A stretch of 64,000 nucleotides of DNA. Source: Triglochin maritima. Its lineage: Eukaryota; Streptophyta; Magnoliopsida; Alismatales; Juncaginaceae. The notes beneath the pieces are model-generated. The model saw only the letters and a list, made by a program, of their open reading frames with translations, did no database searches and was not told the DNA's origin. The stretch covers positions 8,989,001 to 9,053,000 of the forward strand of contig OY821771.1 in assembly GCA_963682175.1 (NCBI GenBank), in the 5' to 3' direction. Shown here piece by piece: positions 13,815-25,153 of the stretch (positions within the stretch are counted from its first letter, which is position 1; every line of letters begins with the position of its first letter). The position numbers and the translations under genes were made by a program.

Positions 13815-14915
13815 TCATGAAGTGGCTATGCAACATGGCTCCCATATGAATATTGGTTTATGATGGTAACTACACCTCCTCACTTGGTGAAGCAAAGCTT
13901 GTCTATTCATTAGTTTCTTGGATGTGAATAGCAACTTGGTGTCTTGTGCTTGTTGTTGAGCTCCACCACCCACTTGGTTTCTCCTTCCACTTCCCCATCC
14001 ATCTACCTCGATTGCCCGGGCCACAATAACGGTGGCGGCGGAGTTGGTGGTTGTGGTAGTTTGGTGATAGTGGTGGTCAAATGGTATACCACTTACAAAC
14101 TTGTTGATCACTAGTGATGACTTGTGCAATTTAACTCCTCTTCTTTGGAGTTGTGGTTGTCTACTTACTTTCACTTCAACTACTATTCCTCTATCCACAA
14201 CTTCCACTTCCTCTCCCTCGTCTTCGTCGTCTGGTTCTGGTTCTGGTTCTGGCTCTGGCTCTGGTTCTGGTTCTGAATGAAATTGAGATAGAGGTTGTGG
14301 TTGTTGTATGACATCTGGATAAAGCTTTTGAAATGAAGTCTCGATGAAGGAGAGGAGAAGGCGACCGCCTTGTCTTTTGCAATGGAGGTAATTTTGAGAA
14401 GGCGCCGCTACTGCCTCAATCACGAGGCGTCCACCTATCCGGTGGGTCCTCATTTGCAAACACGGGGCGCCATCACGGCGGCAAATGGAGGGAAGAGGTG
14501 GAGGGAAGTTGGAATATTGTGGTGTTGATTTCCGCCCGCCGACGGAGCAATGGTAGTTGATTGCCTCCAATTGTAGTTTATTTCCCAAATCACTTCTTTG
14601 TACTAAAGTTTCAACTTCTTCTTCTTCTTCTTCTTCTTTGTCGGAAGACGAATGGAAGGAGAAGCAATCTGAGAACCTGTCCGAGCCCGTCTCCGATCCA
14701 AGGCTCTCAGTGCAAATCTCAAGGCTTCTTTGGCTAAGTGAGCTTGACGATCGTCGCACGAGAGGGTGGACATAAGGAGGAGGAGGAGGCAACGTCACCT
14801 TAGACGCTTGAATTGAGCTCCATATATCGAATGCCTCGTCTTCTTTGGGCTTCGGTAATTGTGTTTCCGGAACAAATGACGCTAATTGTGTCATGTATGC
14901 TTCACAAATGCCCAT
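13815..14915 (-). CDS. FANTASTIC FOUR (FAF)-like protein
   Basis: A single coding exon of 366 aa, starting at the ATG of MGICEAYM; upstream in-frame codons lack an ATG. The diagnostic FAF domain is in the middle: FPPPLPSICRRDGAPCLQM, then GGRLVIEAV and PSQNYLHCKRQGGRLLLSFIE. Upstream is the conserved DIWSSIQ segment. Other features are a Ser-rich stretch, an acidic run of seven Glu, a run of Glu-Pro dipeptides followed by an acidic patch, a His/Thr-rich stretch and a basic C-terminus. FAF proteins are plant-specific and in Arabidopsis influence shoot meristem size through the WUSCHEL pathway; that role is family knowledge. Which FAF or FAF-like paralogue this is cannot be settled by eye. A 5' UTR intron is likely (see 15203-15297). 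Confidence 0.88.
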   Translation of the reverse strand: MGICEAYMTQLASFVPETQLPKPKEDEAFDIWSSIQASKVTLPPPPPYVHPLVRRSSSSLSQRSLEICTESLGSETGSDRFSDCFSFHSSSDKEEEEEEEVETLVQRSDLGNKLQLEAINYHCSVGGRKSTPQYSNFPPPLPSICRRDGAPCLQMRTHRIGGRLVIEAVAAPSQNYLHCKRQGGRLLLSFIETSFQKLYPDVIQQPQPLSQFHSEPEPEPEPEPEPEPDDEDEGEEVEVVDRGIVVEVKVSRQPQLQRRGVKLHKSSLVINKFVSGIPFDHHYHQTTTTTNSAATVIVARAIEVDGWGSGRRNQVGGGAQQQAQDTKLLFTSKKLMNRQALLHQVRRCSYHHKPIFIWEPCCIATS

Positions 14916-15202
14916 ATATGCTTCCAATTCAAACAACAATTCTCACTGCATATATAACCCAACATACACTACAATTTAGTATATGAGTTACTATATAAGT
15001 GCAAGAGAAAGAAGTTACTATATATGAAACATATAACAAACAAGTGGATATATATGTATTTATTTATTTATGAACCTAATTAATGAGATGGCCAACTTGG
15101 TTGTAACTTGTAAGAGAATGGGGAATCTAGACCACAAAATTCTACGGCAAGTTGTTTGATAGAAGATTGGGTTTTTGAGGTGTTTGGAGGTTTGTATTTA
15201 CC

Positions 15203-15297
15203 TGAACACAATAGGATCGAAATATATCCTATTGTTGGAAGGGAGTTGAGGTTTTGGTTTGGTTTATGAGATGAGAAGTGGGAGTGGTATTTATAGG
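15203..15297 (-). promoter_or_regulatory. TATA box and 5' UTR exon of the FAF-like gene
   Basis: On the minus strand CCTATAAATACC at 15286-15297 is a good TATA box. About 30 bases downstream a leader without ATG begins and ends at CAG|GTAAATAC (exon end about 15202). An acceptor ATATATGCAG lies just before the coding exon near 14950. This gives a leader intron of roughly 250 bp before the first ATG at 14915. Confidence 0.6.
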
Positions 15298-15360
15298 CGC
15301 CAAAAACCCATCTCTTTGCAAGCTTACGCACATCTCTCCATCTCTCTCTAGAAAACAAAC

Positions 15361-15874
15361 ACTAATATATATTTTTTCCTTGGAGGAATAACAAATATTC
15401 TTTCACTTGGGGCCTCCACCACCATTAATATGTCCCCCCACAATGAGGCTGCCTTAAGCTTTCCAGCCTTAGGTAGTGTCCAACTGTCCTTGTCAACCTT
15501 GATTCAGCTCTAGACTGCCTCCAGTGTCTAAATGTCTGATTTGATAAATGTTCCACACCATATCTTGCATGCCATTGTAGAGATTGGAGACCAAAGGCTA
15601 TAAATCTAAAAAAACGTTGGGGACAAAATGCATTGGTCACGTGATGCATGCATTACTTGACATTAAAAGAAATAAGTTAATTAGTTTAAGAAAAACATAT
15701 TTATTGTAATAATAACTATAATAAATTAAATTAAAATGCAGATATTTTCAAGAAAAATACAACCACCTACTTTTTAAAATTGTATGTACACTATCTACTA
15801 CTAATCATATTTTAAATCTCACCATCCCAAACATACAATGATATTCAATCATTGGTCTTGAAAAATTATATATA
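15361..15874. other. Upstream intergenic DNA of the FAF-like gene
   Basis: Moderately AT-rich sequence with no convincing open frame; a 74-codon minus-strand frame at 15425-15649 matches nothing I know. Confidence 0.4.
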
Positions 15875-16389
15875 GGATTAATTACAGTTTGTTAACTTTA
15901 TATCATTTGCACTCCTAAACTTTAAATGTAGTAGTTACCCCTCATCATCTTTTGTTTTGTAACACTTTGTCATATTGATCTTTAAAAAATCATTATTTAA
16001 ACACATTCACTTCTTTTTTTGTAATTTTTAATGTTATATCCCTAATACACTCCTAAACTTAGTTTAACGTGAAAGTTTGGATTGAATCAGATTTCAGATA
16101 TGGTTGGAGTTTGGGTCGGATATAATGTTAATTCGATCCAAATTCCAATAATATCTGACCTCCGAGCGATCCAAATTTTCACGTAAAATAGGTTTAAGAG
16201 TGTATTAGTGATACAACGCAAAAAAACTTTTAAAAAAGACTAATATGCGTTTAAATAATGAATTTTTAAATTTAAGAGGGCAAAATATTACAAAACGAAA
16301 GTTCAAGAGAGGTAATTGTTACATTTTAAAGTTCAAAAGTGCAAAATGATATTAAGATATAATTCAGGGTAATAATCTGTAATTAACCC
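15875..16389. mobile_element. Foldback MITE, family F copy 1 (Mutator-like)
   Basis: Ends read GGATTAATTACAGTTTG and, reversed, GGGTTAATTACAGATT. The whole element folds back on itself through arms that include ATCCCTAATACACTCCTAAAC and its complement. Flanking 9-mers TTATATATA and TTGTAAATA match at 7 of 9, so this is an old insertion. Same family as 18240-18566 and 57263-57725. Confidence 0.75.
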
Positions 16390-18239
16390 TTGTAAATAAT
16401 ATAATACAAGTCACATGATCTAGTCAAGTTCTGTATTATTATTATTTAAGTTACTTTTATTATATATGCAAATTCTCTAATATCACTTTTTTTACCATCA
16501 TCAAATAAAATCAACTCAAAGTTAGGCTACTGTGCAATACCTTGACGGAATTACACGGTTTCAAAATAAAATAGTGATAATTGAAAGTGATATAATATAT
16601 AAAATATAATTAACAATGATGTGTTGGCAGTTTATGTAAGCAAAACCAAATATGGAAAACATTCAAGGATCAAAGAACAATATACGTTACAACAATTTGT
16701 AAGCGTACATATGCAAATAACCCATCAAAAACATCATATGACCTAAGCACATATAAAACCTCCCAATAATGCAAGTCAAGAAAAGCCAAATTATGATGCC
16801 GCTAATGCCAATCAACTTAAGTGTGGACTAAATCATCCTCAACTGCCTCAAGCTTTGGCAGTGGGAAAAAAAGCATGAGAACCAAAAGCAATACCATAAA
16901 ATAAAGAATATGGAGAGAGAAAGACTTCACAAACCCTAATAATGACACTTTGATTCTCTGTCAAACCAATGTTTCCTCCCTTCTTTTAAAAGTCCCAACA
17001 GGCCAACATGCTTGCTTTAAGTCCTCACTAATTAATTTAAAAATAGGGAGAAAAGTTTGAAGAAGGATGATGTAATGCTCAAGGAATTGGCAATTTTAGA
17101 AAATGTTGTTTACAAAAATAATCCAATAATAAACTAATTACAGATATATTTCCGCCATACAGTAAAGGAGAAAAACATCAAAACCCAATTGGACCTTTTC
17201 ATTCCAATATGTAGTGGTCATAATTACTAATCCCACCAAGATGATATAGCCATTTGTACATACATACATATATAGATACATATGTATATATAAGAAAAAT
17301 CTACTCGATTGATAAGTCTTCTAACAATAAATTCCTACTAAGGGAAGGTCTGCAAGACTAAATTATACATAATCCAACTTATTTAAGTGTTTTCAGGCAA
17401 AAATGACCCATAATAATACAAGCAAAAGTATTTGGAAGAGAAGAGAAGACAAGAAAGGGATAGCATAAATTTTGTTCTTGATTTGCTTAAGTGGGAGGTG
17501 CATTATAATGTAAAGCCATCTGATTCCATTTTATACTGCTCTCCAGCCCTATATCCACTTCTCCATTTCCAATACAAGCAACCCTTCATCTTCAAGCTTA
17601 ATCTTTTGTTTTGTTAACTTTGATTCCACATTTTTTATAATAACAAATATATATGCATCACACCCACACGAGCACAACAACGTCTTAATCCCACTTTGTA
17701 GAATTATTTATTTGTTTATGTGGTTGACCAAAGATTGATTGATTTATTAATGAAACTTTTCTGCTCTAAGATTGGGTCACTTTTGATGCTTATATCTCAA
17801 TCCAGGTTCAAGGGTTAGTAGATTAAAGTGGTGTCACATTATTACTGTAAAAATGTGATATTTGATGTTCCTATGCTAACTGTGGGTCCTCCCATGGAAA
17901 CATTTTTATTGATAGCCTCCACATAATCCGGATATTCTTATTACCTTTTAGTTTTTCATAATTCCTTAGATATCCTTCATTTGAGAAAAATATTCAAACA
18001 TATGAACAATTTGAACTCTAGTCGAGGCTCACTTCTCTCATGCTACCGCAAATTGTGAATAAGACCGGCTTGATTCGAACACGGTCGAAGAAAGATCTAC
18101 AGTGGGTCGAATCTCATTCCAAAGGACGAGAAAATTTCATAAATTTCTTTCAAATATTTTAACATGTCATCAATATTGCTCAATATTACACAAGCCAAAG
18201 CTTAAAAAAGATATTGGAAATATTTTAAGTTATTTTAAA
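16390..18239. other. Intergenic AT-rich DNA
   Basis: No gene, RNA or structured repeat was recognised. Short open frames at 17432-17617 and 18102-18302 have no family resemblance. Confidence 0.45.
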
Positions 18240-18566
18240 GGGTTAATTAGAGTTTGCCCTCCTGAAGTTTCAAAGTTAACAGTTACCTCCCCTGAACTTT
18301 AATTTTGTAATATTTTGTCCCTTGAACTTCAAAAACTCATTATTTAACACACATTTCACGTAAAATATAGGTTTAGGAGTGTATTAGGGATACAACAAAA
18401 AAATTAGGAAAAAAACGTCGAATGCGTGTTAAATAATGAGTTTTTGAAGTTCAAGTGAGCAAAATGTTACAAAATTAAAGTTCAGGGGAGGTAACTGTTA
18501 ATTTTGAAACTTTAAGGGGGCAAATGATTCCAATGCATAGTTCAGAAGGCAAACTGTAATTAACCT
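18240..18566. mobile_element. Foldback MITE, family F copy 2, internally deleted
   Basis: A 327-bp element with ends GGGTTAATTAGAGTTTG and AGGTTAATTACAGTTTG, flanked by perfect TATTTTAAA duplications (18231-18239 and 18567-18575). The 9-bp duplication indicates a Mutator-like transposase in trans. It lacks the central hairpin seen in the longer copies. Confidence 0.85.
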
Positions 18567-19602
18567 TATTTTAAAATTATATGTGAATTTAAACCATAGA
18601 AGTTAACAAAAGGGTATAACCAAAAATATTGCACAGATTGCATGATATCTAAAATATTTGGAAATTTAATTAAGGGTATAAATGACAATCACACATTTTT
18701 TTGTGGGCAGTATTAACTGTTACCTGGTTCTTCCCATTTTATATAACTTAAATAAGAACATAACCCACGATGACCATCAATGGAAAACTATTTTTTTACC
18801 AAAAAATCAGCATTAGTGAGTGGGTAAAAAGAGGAAAACCCCATGGATGCTCATGCTCTCCACCTCCATTATCCATGAATAACGAAATTCCAACGAAAAC
18901 ACAAATCCTTGTCCACGACCTTTTTGGAAGCCTAAACGTGGAGTTCTATTATGATATTATCCACACCAAACCCCCACTGACTCAATTTTAGCATGACAGT
19001 TAGTTACAATATTGGTCATTATATTAAAAAAGAAACTTTTGATGATCATAGTTTTGTAACTTGATAAGATAGAACATTGTGATATAATTTCATATCTTGA
19101 AGTATAACTAAAATAGATACTATTTTCTATTTCTTAATCTTTTTTCATAACCGAGAACTTTCAGGATCCACTTAGACACAAGTTTACCACACAATCAAGA
19201 TGGAATGATGTACATCTCAGAAAGTAAGCGGATTTCACTACCTCTTCAACTCCAGAAATACGAGAAGAATACCATTTGTAACCGTAATCTACATATAAGG
19301 TACCCAAACATTTCCTGTAATTCGATATCAAGGTTGTGATACTTCTGTACTATCTAATATATCTACTAGTTCTCCAAAAAAAGGTCAATCACTATTTCAT
19401 GTTTTTGTTGTTGTTAGAAAGGTACATTTCGTGTCTTGTTAAACAAAAGTAAAATCAGGGAACATACGGGACACCTTCCACTCACGCAGCATGGGCTAGA
19501 TCTATCCATTGTACGACCTAGATTTAGTGGGGCCCACTTAGAAAGTGATGGGCCCACGTGCTTAAGTGGTTGGGCGACTGGATTCTTACATGGTGTTTTA
19601 TA
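18567..19602. other. Intergenic DNA left of MULE copy A
   Basis: No supported gene. The 73-codon frame at 18770-18991 has no recognisable domain. Confidence 0.4.
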
Positions 19603-19755
19603 GGAACTACTGTTCGTCGCCGGAAAACTACTTAAATTGTCCAAAAAATGACTTTTTTGCCCTTAACAAATCAATTAATACTGATTTCGTCTCGTGTCTT
19701 TAAACAAGGTGTTTGACTCAGTTTTACTCACATTCCTAATACCAACACCACGAAA

Positions 19756-22587
19756 ATGTCTGGCGAAGCACCCAAATCCGGCGAAGTAACGGGGGCGGAA
19801 TTTTTTCCCGACTTGGGCGTGTGGCTAAACCGCCTCCACCTTTGTGCAGGCGTCTCCTATGGACGCCTCCACAAAGGTGGAGGCGGTTTAGCCAGACGTC
19901 CGTTTTTTTGTTTTTTTTATTTTCTGTTAAATTCAAAATTTTCAGGTTCCGTTGCAAGATTTCGGTGGTGATGGAGTAGATTACAGTGAGCTTTTTGACA
20001 GTAAAGAAATATTTACAACAATCGAGGAAGGTTGTAAATGGGCGAAACAAGTTGCAATAGGAGCCAATTTTTTTGGGTTATATCATCGTACAAACCAAAA
20101 GCAGATAACCGGATGGATTGTTACCTCAGATGTGATCGCAGACGTGAGATGAGTTCTCGTGATACGAGTATTGCACTGCGAAAGAATACGAAAAGAAAAT
20201 GTTGCGGTTGTCGGTTTTTTGTAAAAGTGGTGGAGCGACGAGATCGTGATGGATGTGTTATTGTTTCTAGTAGCTTCTATGGGCAGCACAACCACCTATT
20301 GGCAGTTTATTCAGAGGGACACCGACAGGTCAGCGGACTTAGTGCTGGGGCAAAGCAAATTGTTCGGGATATGACAGAGACACAAGCAAGACCCCGTAAC
20401 ATTTTGTTGGCGGTAAAGAAGAAATTTCCGGACGATAATCCGAATCAAAGACACATTTACAACTTCAGAGAGTACATGAGAAATACGAAATCTGAAGACA
20501 GGAATCCCGCGCAGCAGTTTCTCAGGGAAGCAGTGCAGCATAAGTATTTGCATTGGATTGTGGCAGATGAAGAAATTAATGTCTTGACTCACGCATTTTT
20601 GGCAAATCCTACTTCAGTTCAGTTGTTGCGTACATACCCATTCGTGATCTGTATGAATTCGACGTATAAGACGAATAATTACAAGATGCATTTGTTTGAG
20701 ATGGTTGGGGTTACTCCAACAAATATGAATTTCCTCGTCGGATATGCGATTTTGCAAGATGAGACCGAGTCTAGTTACCGGTGGGTGTTGGAGAGGTTGC
20801 GAGATCTGTTATTGGATATTGTTAGCCCGACATCAATAATTACGGACCGGGAGATGGGTCTGATGCGACCAGTGGTAGAGGTTTTTCCTGAGTCATCTCA
20901 TTTACTATGCACCTGACATATCAACAAAGACGTGTACAACTACGCATACCACGTATTCGACAAGGAGAAGCAGCTTGCAGAGAGTTTTGGGCGTGGAAGG
21001 TGGAGGAGAGTCATGCTTTCTGACTAACAGACGGATTATGATAGAGCAGTCCGTAATCTGAAGGATTCTTACAGTTCCTGGTCAGTGCTGACGAAGTATG
21101 TGGAAGACACGTGGTTGGTGCATGAGGAAAAAATTCGTGTTGAATTGGACGAATCAAGTTTTTCATTTCGGCAACACTACGAACTGCAGGGTGGAAAGTG
21201 CACATTCGGCTCTGAAAGAGTGGATCACTACATCGACTGCCGCTCTCGACACTCTTTTCGACCGCGTGAACTTGTCTATTGAAATGCAGCTGACAAATAT
21301 TCGGAACTTTCTTGAAGATTCGAGACGTCGAAATTTGGCACAGTACATATGTCCTCTATTTCAGCATATAAATGGCTGAGTTTCGCATCGTCGTTAATGA
21401 CTCAGGAGTTGAAGAGAATGGAGGACTTAAGTGATGAAATTGAATATCGTTGTGGGTGTGCTTTCCTGACAACACATGGGATTCCTTGTGCATGTACCAT
21501 GTACGAGTGTTTGGCGTCAGGTGATGGAATTTATTTAGAGCAGATTCATCCATTCTGGAAAACACTTGTTATCGGAGAAGGAGTCCAGATGTCAGAGTTT
21601 GTTGATCAGTCAGCACAAGACGTCGAGCATTTTCGGAAGCTAGTGGATGAGATCTCGGAGAGCGACCCTGCAGTAATTCGTAGTGCCTCTCGTATTTTAT
21701 ACGAACACTTACACCCCGATCAGTCGAACTATGGAGAACCCGAAGAAAATACTAAGGTACGAGGTCGACCTAGGGGAAGGTCGACATGTCGGGACCCGAG
21801 TGCCTTCGAGTATGCTGAGTGAGGTCGTGGTCGGTCTGGCAGTAGTGGGAGCAGGGGTCGTCGGTCTAATTCGTCTCGATTGTCCGTGAATACGGGCACA
21901 GGATCTTCTGATATGTCGATATCTTTGTTGTTATGTTATTTAATATATATGAGTAATCTAAATGGGGTTGAATATATTATCTCCTAATTTTGTTGTTTTA
22001 TTGAATTGCTATTTACCTATCTTACAGTGTCCGGACGGGTTGACGTGGACAACTTCTCATATAATGATAGACTGCCAGGAATCATTTTACCATTTCTGGA
22101 ATGGTGGAATGACGTACATGCTGATGGCAACTGTGGATTTCGATGTGTTGCCGATGTCTTTCATGGTGGTCAGGAGAACTGGTCGTACGCCCGTCATGCG
22201 ATTTCTAATGAGATAGGTGCACATCCTATATATGAGAGTGTCTATTTCGGCAATGTGAGAGAGACTCGTCAACGAATTGATTGGGGCGGGGGAGTTTGTG
22301 ACGATGATCATTATATGGAGGTTTGGTCCGACTTGTTTCTTATTGCTAATTTTTACAAGTGTGCGGTCATGTATTTCGCAGTGGGAACGGATGGTTCGTT
22401 GTTCCCGTATCTTACTATTCTACCTTGGGAGTGTCTGTCTGCCATGACAAGGCCTGTCAGAGAGTTGGTCATTGCTCATTTAGGGGGTTACAGACATTTT
22501 ATTCGTTTGGAATTACTTGATGATTTCCCAGTACCTCCTATAGCAACCTTGTGGTATCAAATGCGAGATGAGAGTGTTGTGGGATAG
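19756..22587 (+). pseudogene. MULE transposase-OTU fusion gene, copy A, inactivated
   Basis: The exon layout mirrors copy B: 19756-19785, 19946-21910 and 22028 onward. Lesions relative to B: a 1-bp deletion near 20066; catalytic Asp changed to Asn in CMNSTYKTN (near 20656); W to TGA at 20914-20916; S to TAA at 21025-21027; a 1-bp insertion in an A-run near 21127; a 7-bp deletion near 21397; R to TGA near 21820; loss of the GT donor at 21911 (now AT); and W to TAG at 22585-22587. The OTU part is better preserved and keeps the DGNC motif with its Cys. The protein cannot be made and would lack a DDE residue. Confidence 0.88.
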
Positions 22588-22927
22588 GAGGATCAGTACC
22601 AAAGTAGGATGAAGTATTGGAACCGGTTACGTAGTACATTTTGATTGTAATTTGTAATGTTTTTGTAATATGTAATATATCGTGTATTTCTACTTATATC
22701 GTGTTGTTCTTTTATCGTATTTTAAATTTAAATATTATTTGATATCTAAAGAAATAAGTTGAAAATATTTTCGTGAAAAATAAATATTAAAAAATACGAT
22801 AGTCAAAGAAATATGTAGAAGATATGTTCGTCAGAAATAAATAATAAGAATACACAAATAAACATAAGAAAATACCAACAAATGTAGTAACAGTGCAACA
22901 AAACGAAAGTAAAAGCAAGACAACTAC

Positions 22928-23664
22928 AACTCAACATCTGAATCATGGTCCGAACCAATCCTCGATCATGCGATCCCAATCTATACATGCAAGTCTCGTC
23001 ACCTCAGTCGGCATGATGTCTCTCTCTCGCAAGAACGACTGCGTACACCGTATCGCCCTACTCATCCACTGTATGTAAAATAAAAATTAGCGTACAATAA
23101 CAAAATATACTTTACAATTAAAAATAAAATTAGATAAACTTACCGCATCTGCACATGTCCTATCTAGTGGTCTCTCCGGTCTCGGAATGATACCGCGTAC
23201 GAGTAGTGGATGTGAGCACCTACCGAACCACTGCAAATAATCTGGAGCACAAGTGGAGGGGTCGCGGCTACGACTCAGATCGGCCAGGTGTAGTCGTCCT
23301 ACTCTCGGAAATGTCCTCCAAACCGATTCCGCAGACGAAACGTTGTGCCTGACATCATACATCGTCGCAGTCGCAAACCGTACTGCATGCTCGGGCGTCG
23401 GGATGTCAACCGGGATCACCTGAATGTAACCTAACTGACGTAACACGCGATCAGGTATATAAGGCTCTGTGATATCCCTATAACGAATAATACCGGCAAA
23501 GGGGGAGGCGGTTCCCGCGACCGCCCTCTCGTTGGGCCGGGCGTCTCCCGTGGACGCCCGACTCAAAAATGTTTTTTTTAAAATTAATTGAAATAAACAA
23601 AGTAATTTACCAGATGTGAGTAGTCAGGGGTCTCCGCTGGTTCTTTTCCTGACCTCCGAGACAT
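22928..23664 (-). pseudogene. Plant mobile domain (MAIN-like) gene remnant, copy A
   Basis: Only the tiny first exon (23611-23664) and the 3' exons (about 23144-23499 and about 22928-23068) remain. The large second exon that carries the PMD core in copy B is missing. The surviving frame shows YRDITEPYIPDRVLRQLGY and the C-terminal PRPERPLDRTCADA block. A short deletion near 22960 also breaks the last exon. Confidence 0.75.
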
Positions 23665-24079
23665 TTTATGTGGTGAATAGAAGAGTGACATGAAGAGAAA
23701 GTTGTGTTAAAAGAGTGAAATGAGGAGTTATATTAGTAGAAATGGTAGATGGACAAAATAGTAATCTTACGGGCGATTTAAGTAGTTTTACGGCGACGAA
23801 TAGCAGTTCAGATTTTTTATTGGTAGCACATCACAACGAGTTTTCATTATTAACTTTGGTGCATCTGTGTATGTCGAACATATTTGCTCACATGCACATC
23901 TTCCGTCAGTGGGATCCCCTCCGTTTTCGTTCAAAGTCGTTAGAAATTTTACAAATTAAACATCACAAAATTACTTAATATTAAAAATAAAAAACTAAAA
24001 ACATAAAAAACCCAAAAAACCAAAGCCTCCCTCCCTCTTCCCCCGAAACCTTCCCCTCTTCCACTCCATCCCCCAACCC

Positions 24080-24890
24080 ACTCGCTCCAAGTCCTCCGTC
24101 AATGCCCTCTCCACCTGCCTCAACCTGCGAGTGGAATCGAGACGATTCGATCTCGCCGAGACCTTGCTCTTCGATGCTAGAAGGATGTACGAGTTGAATC
24201 CTAATGTTTGTATCTTCAACATTTTGGTTAACCATAATTATAGGATAGGGGGGGGGTGGAGAAGGCATTAGGGGTTGTTGAAGAGATAAAGGAGAAAGGG
24301 TTTCCACCGAATTTGATCACTTATTCGACTTTGATCGGGGGCCTATGTAAGGAGGGGAGACTTAATGAGGCTGACGTTCAAGGTGTTCAAGGAAATGGTT
24401 GGGAAGATGGTGTCGTTGTAGAAGTTTTGACTTATAACATTTTGATCGATGGATTTTGTTGGAATGGGATGACGGATAAAGCGAGGAGGGTTTTTGGGTT
24501 TATGCGGAGCAGTGGGTGTGTCGAATGTCGTGAATTATTTGGTGTCGATGAATAGGTATTGCAGGGAGGGGCGGTTGGAGGATGTGATGGGGTGTTTGAG
24601 GAGATGAGGGATGATAAGGGGTGTCGTTCGGATGTTGTGACCGTAATTTTCGGCGATTGGGGGATTGTACGGGGAGAGACGGTTCACGAAGGCAATTTGG
24701 TTGCTCGAGAAGGCACGAGAGGTTAAAGGTGAATAAGGCGACTTACAAGATCATGATGAATTGCTTGCTGAGGGAAGGTGAGGTGAAGAAGAGTGTTGGC
24801 TTGCTTGGGTTTATGCTTGGGAGGAGTGTTTGCCATCGTTTCGCTGCGTCAAACGAGTTGTCGGTCAAGTTGTGTGAGGGTGGTCGATGC
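24080..24890 (+). pseudogene. Pentatricopeptide repeat (PPR) gene remnant
   Basis: PPR-like units appear in changing frames: RFDLAETLLFDARRMYELNP, PNLITYSTLIGGLCKEGRL, LTYNILIDGFCWNGM and NKATYKIMMNCLLREGEVK. PPR proteins are organelle RNA-binding proteins built of about 35-aa repeats. The frame changes at least four times and no intact start or full repeat array exists. The last part was interrupted by a MITE (24899-25145); sequence resuming at 25146 (MVLARLLDMGF) continues the same gene for a short distance. Confidence 0.82.
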
Positions 24891-24898
24891 CGAAATGG

Positions 24899-25145
24899 TA
24901 GGGCTGAGCATGGACCGGTGTGGACCGGAACCAACCGGTCGGGTTCAGTCAGAACCGGAACCAACCGATCCGGGTTCTGGTCCGGACATATCTGAAAATC
25001 CGGTTCCGGTACCGGTCCGCTCCGGGTTTTTTTGTTTTATAAATTTGAAGGCGAAGTCCGGTAATGGACCAGACCAGACCGAATCCAATTGGTCCGATCC
25101 GAACCCCAGAAAAAAAATCCGGTCCGGACCGAATGCACAACTCTA
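24899..25145. mobile_element. hAT-type MITE inserted in the PPR pseudogene
   Basis: A 247-bp element with ends TAGGGCTGAGCATGGACCGG and, reversed, TAGAGTTGTGCATTCGG. It is flanked by perfect 8-bp duplications CGAAATGG (24891-24898 and 25146-25153). The interior is filled with short palindromes of the CCGGTTCCGG or GGTCCGGACC kind. Confidence 0.9.
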
Positions 25146-25153
25146 CGAAATGG

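Larger units (their letters stand above)
19603..23810 (+). mobile_element. MULE copy A, decayed, transposase-OTU / PMD type
   Basis: About 4.2 kb. The left end begins GAACTACTGTTCGTCGCCGG; the right end, reversed, begins TGAACTGCTATTCGTCGCCG. Both continue into AAAACTACTTAAAT, the same ends as copy B. Flanking bases (around TTTTAT) only suggest an eroded target duplication. Most of the right-hand PMD gene has been deleted between about 23494 and 23520 relative to copy B. The left gene carries several frameshifts, stops and a lost splice donor. Nucleotide identity with B is visibly high throughout the shared parts. Confidence 0.85.

Noticed and set aside
14939..14939. Upstream start for the FAF-like protein at a TTG codon
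   Set aside because: Plant genes start at ATG; the first in-frame ATG is at 14915 and a splice acceptor lies just upstream of the exon.
19594..23820. A clear target-site duplication for MULE copy A
   Set aside because: TGTTTTATA and ATTTTTTAT share only a TTTTAT core in shifted register; not reliable.
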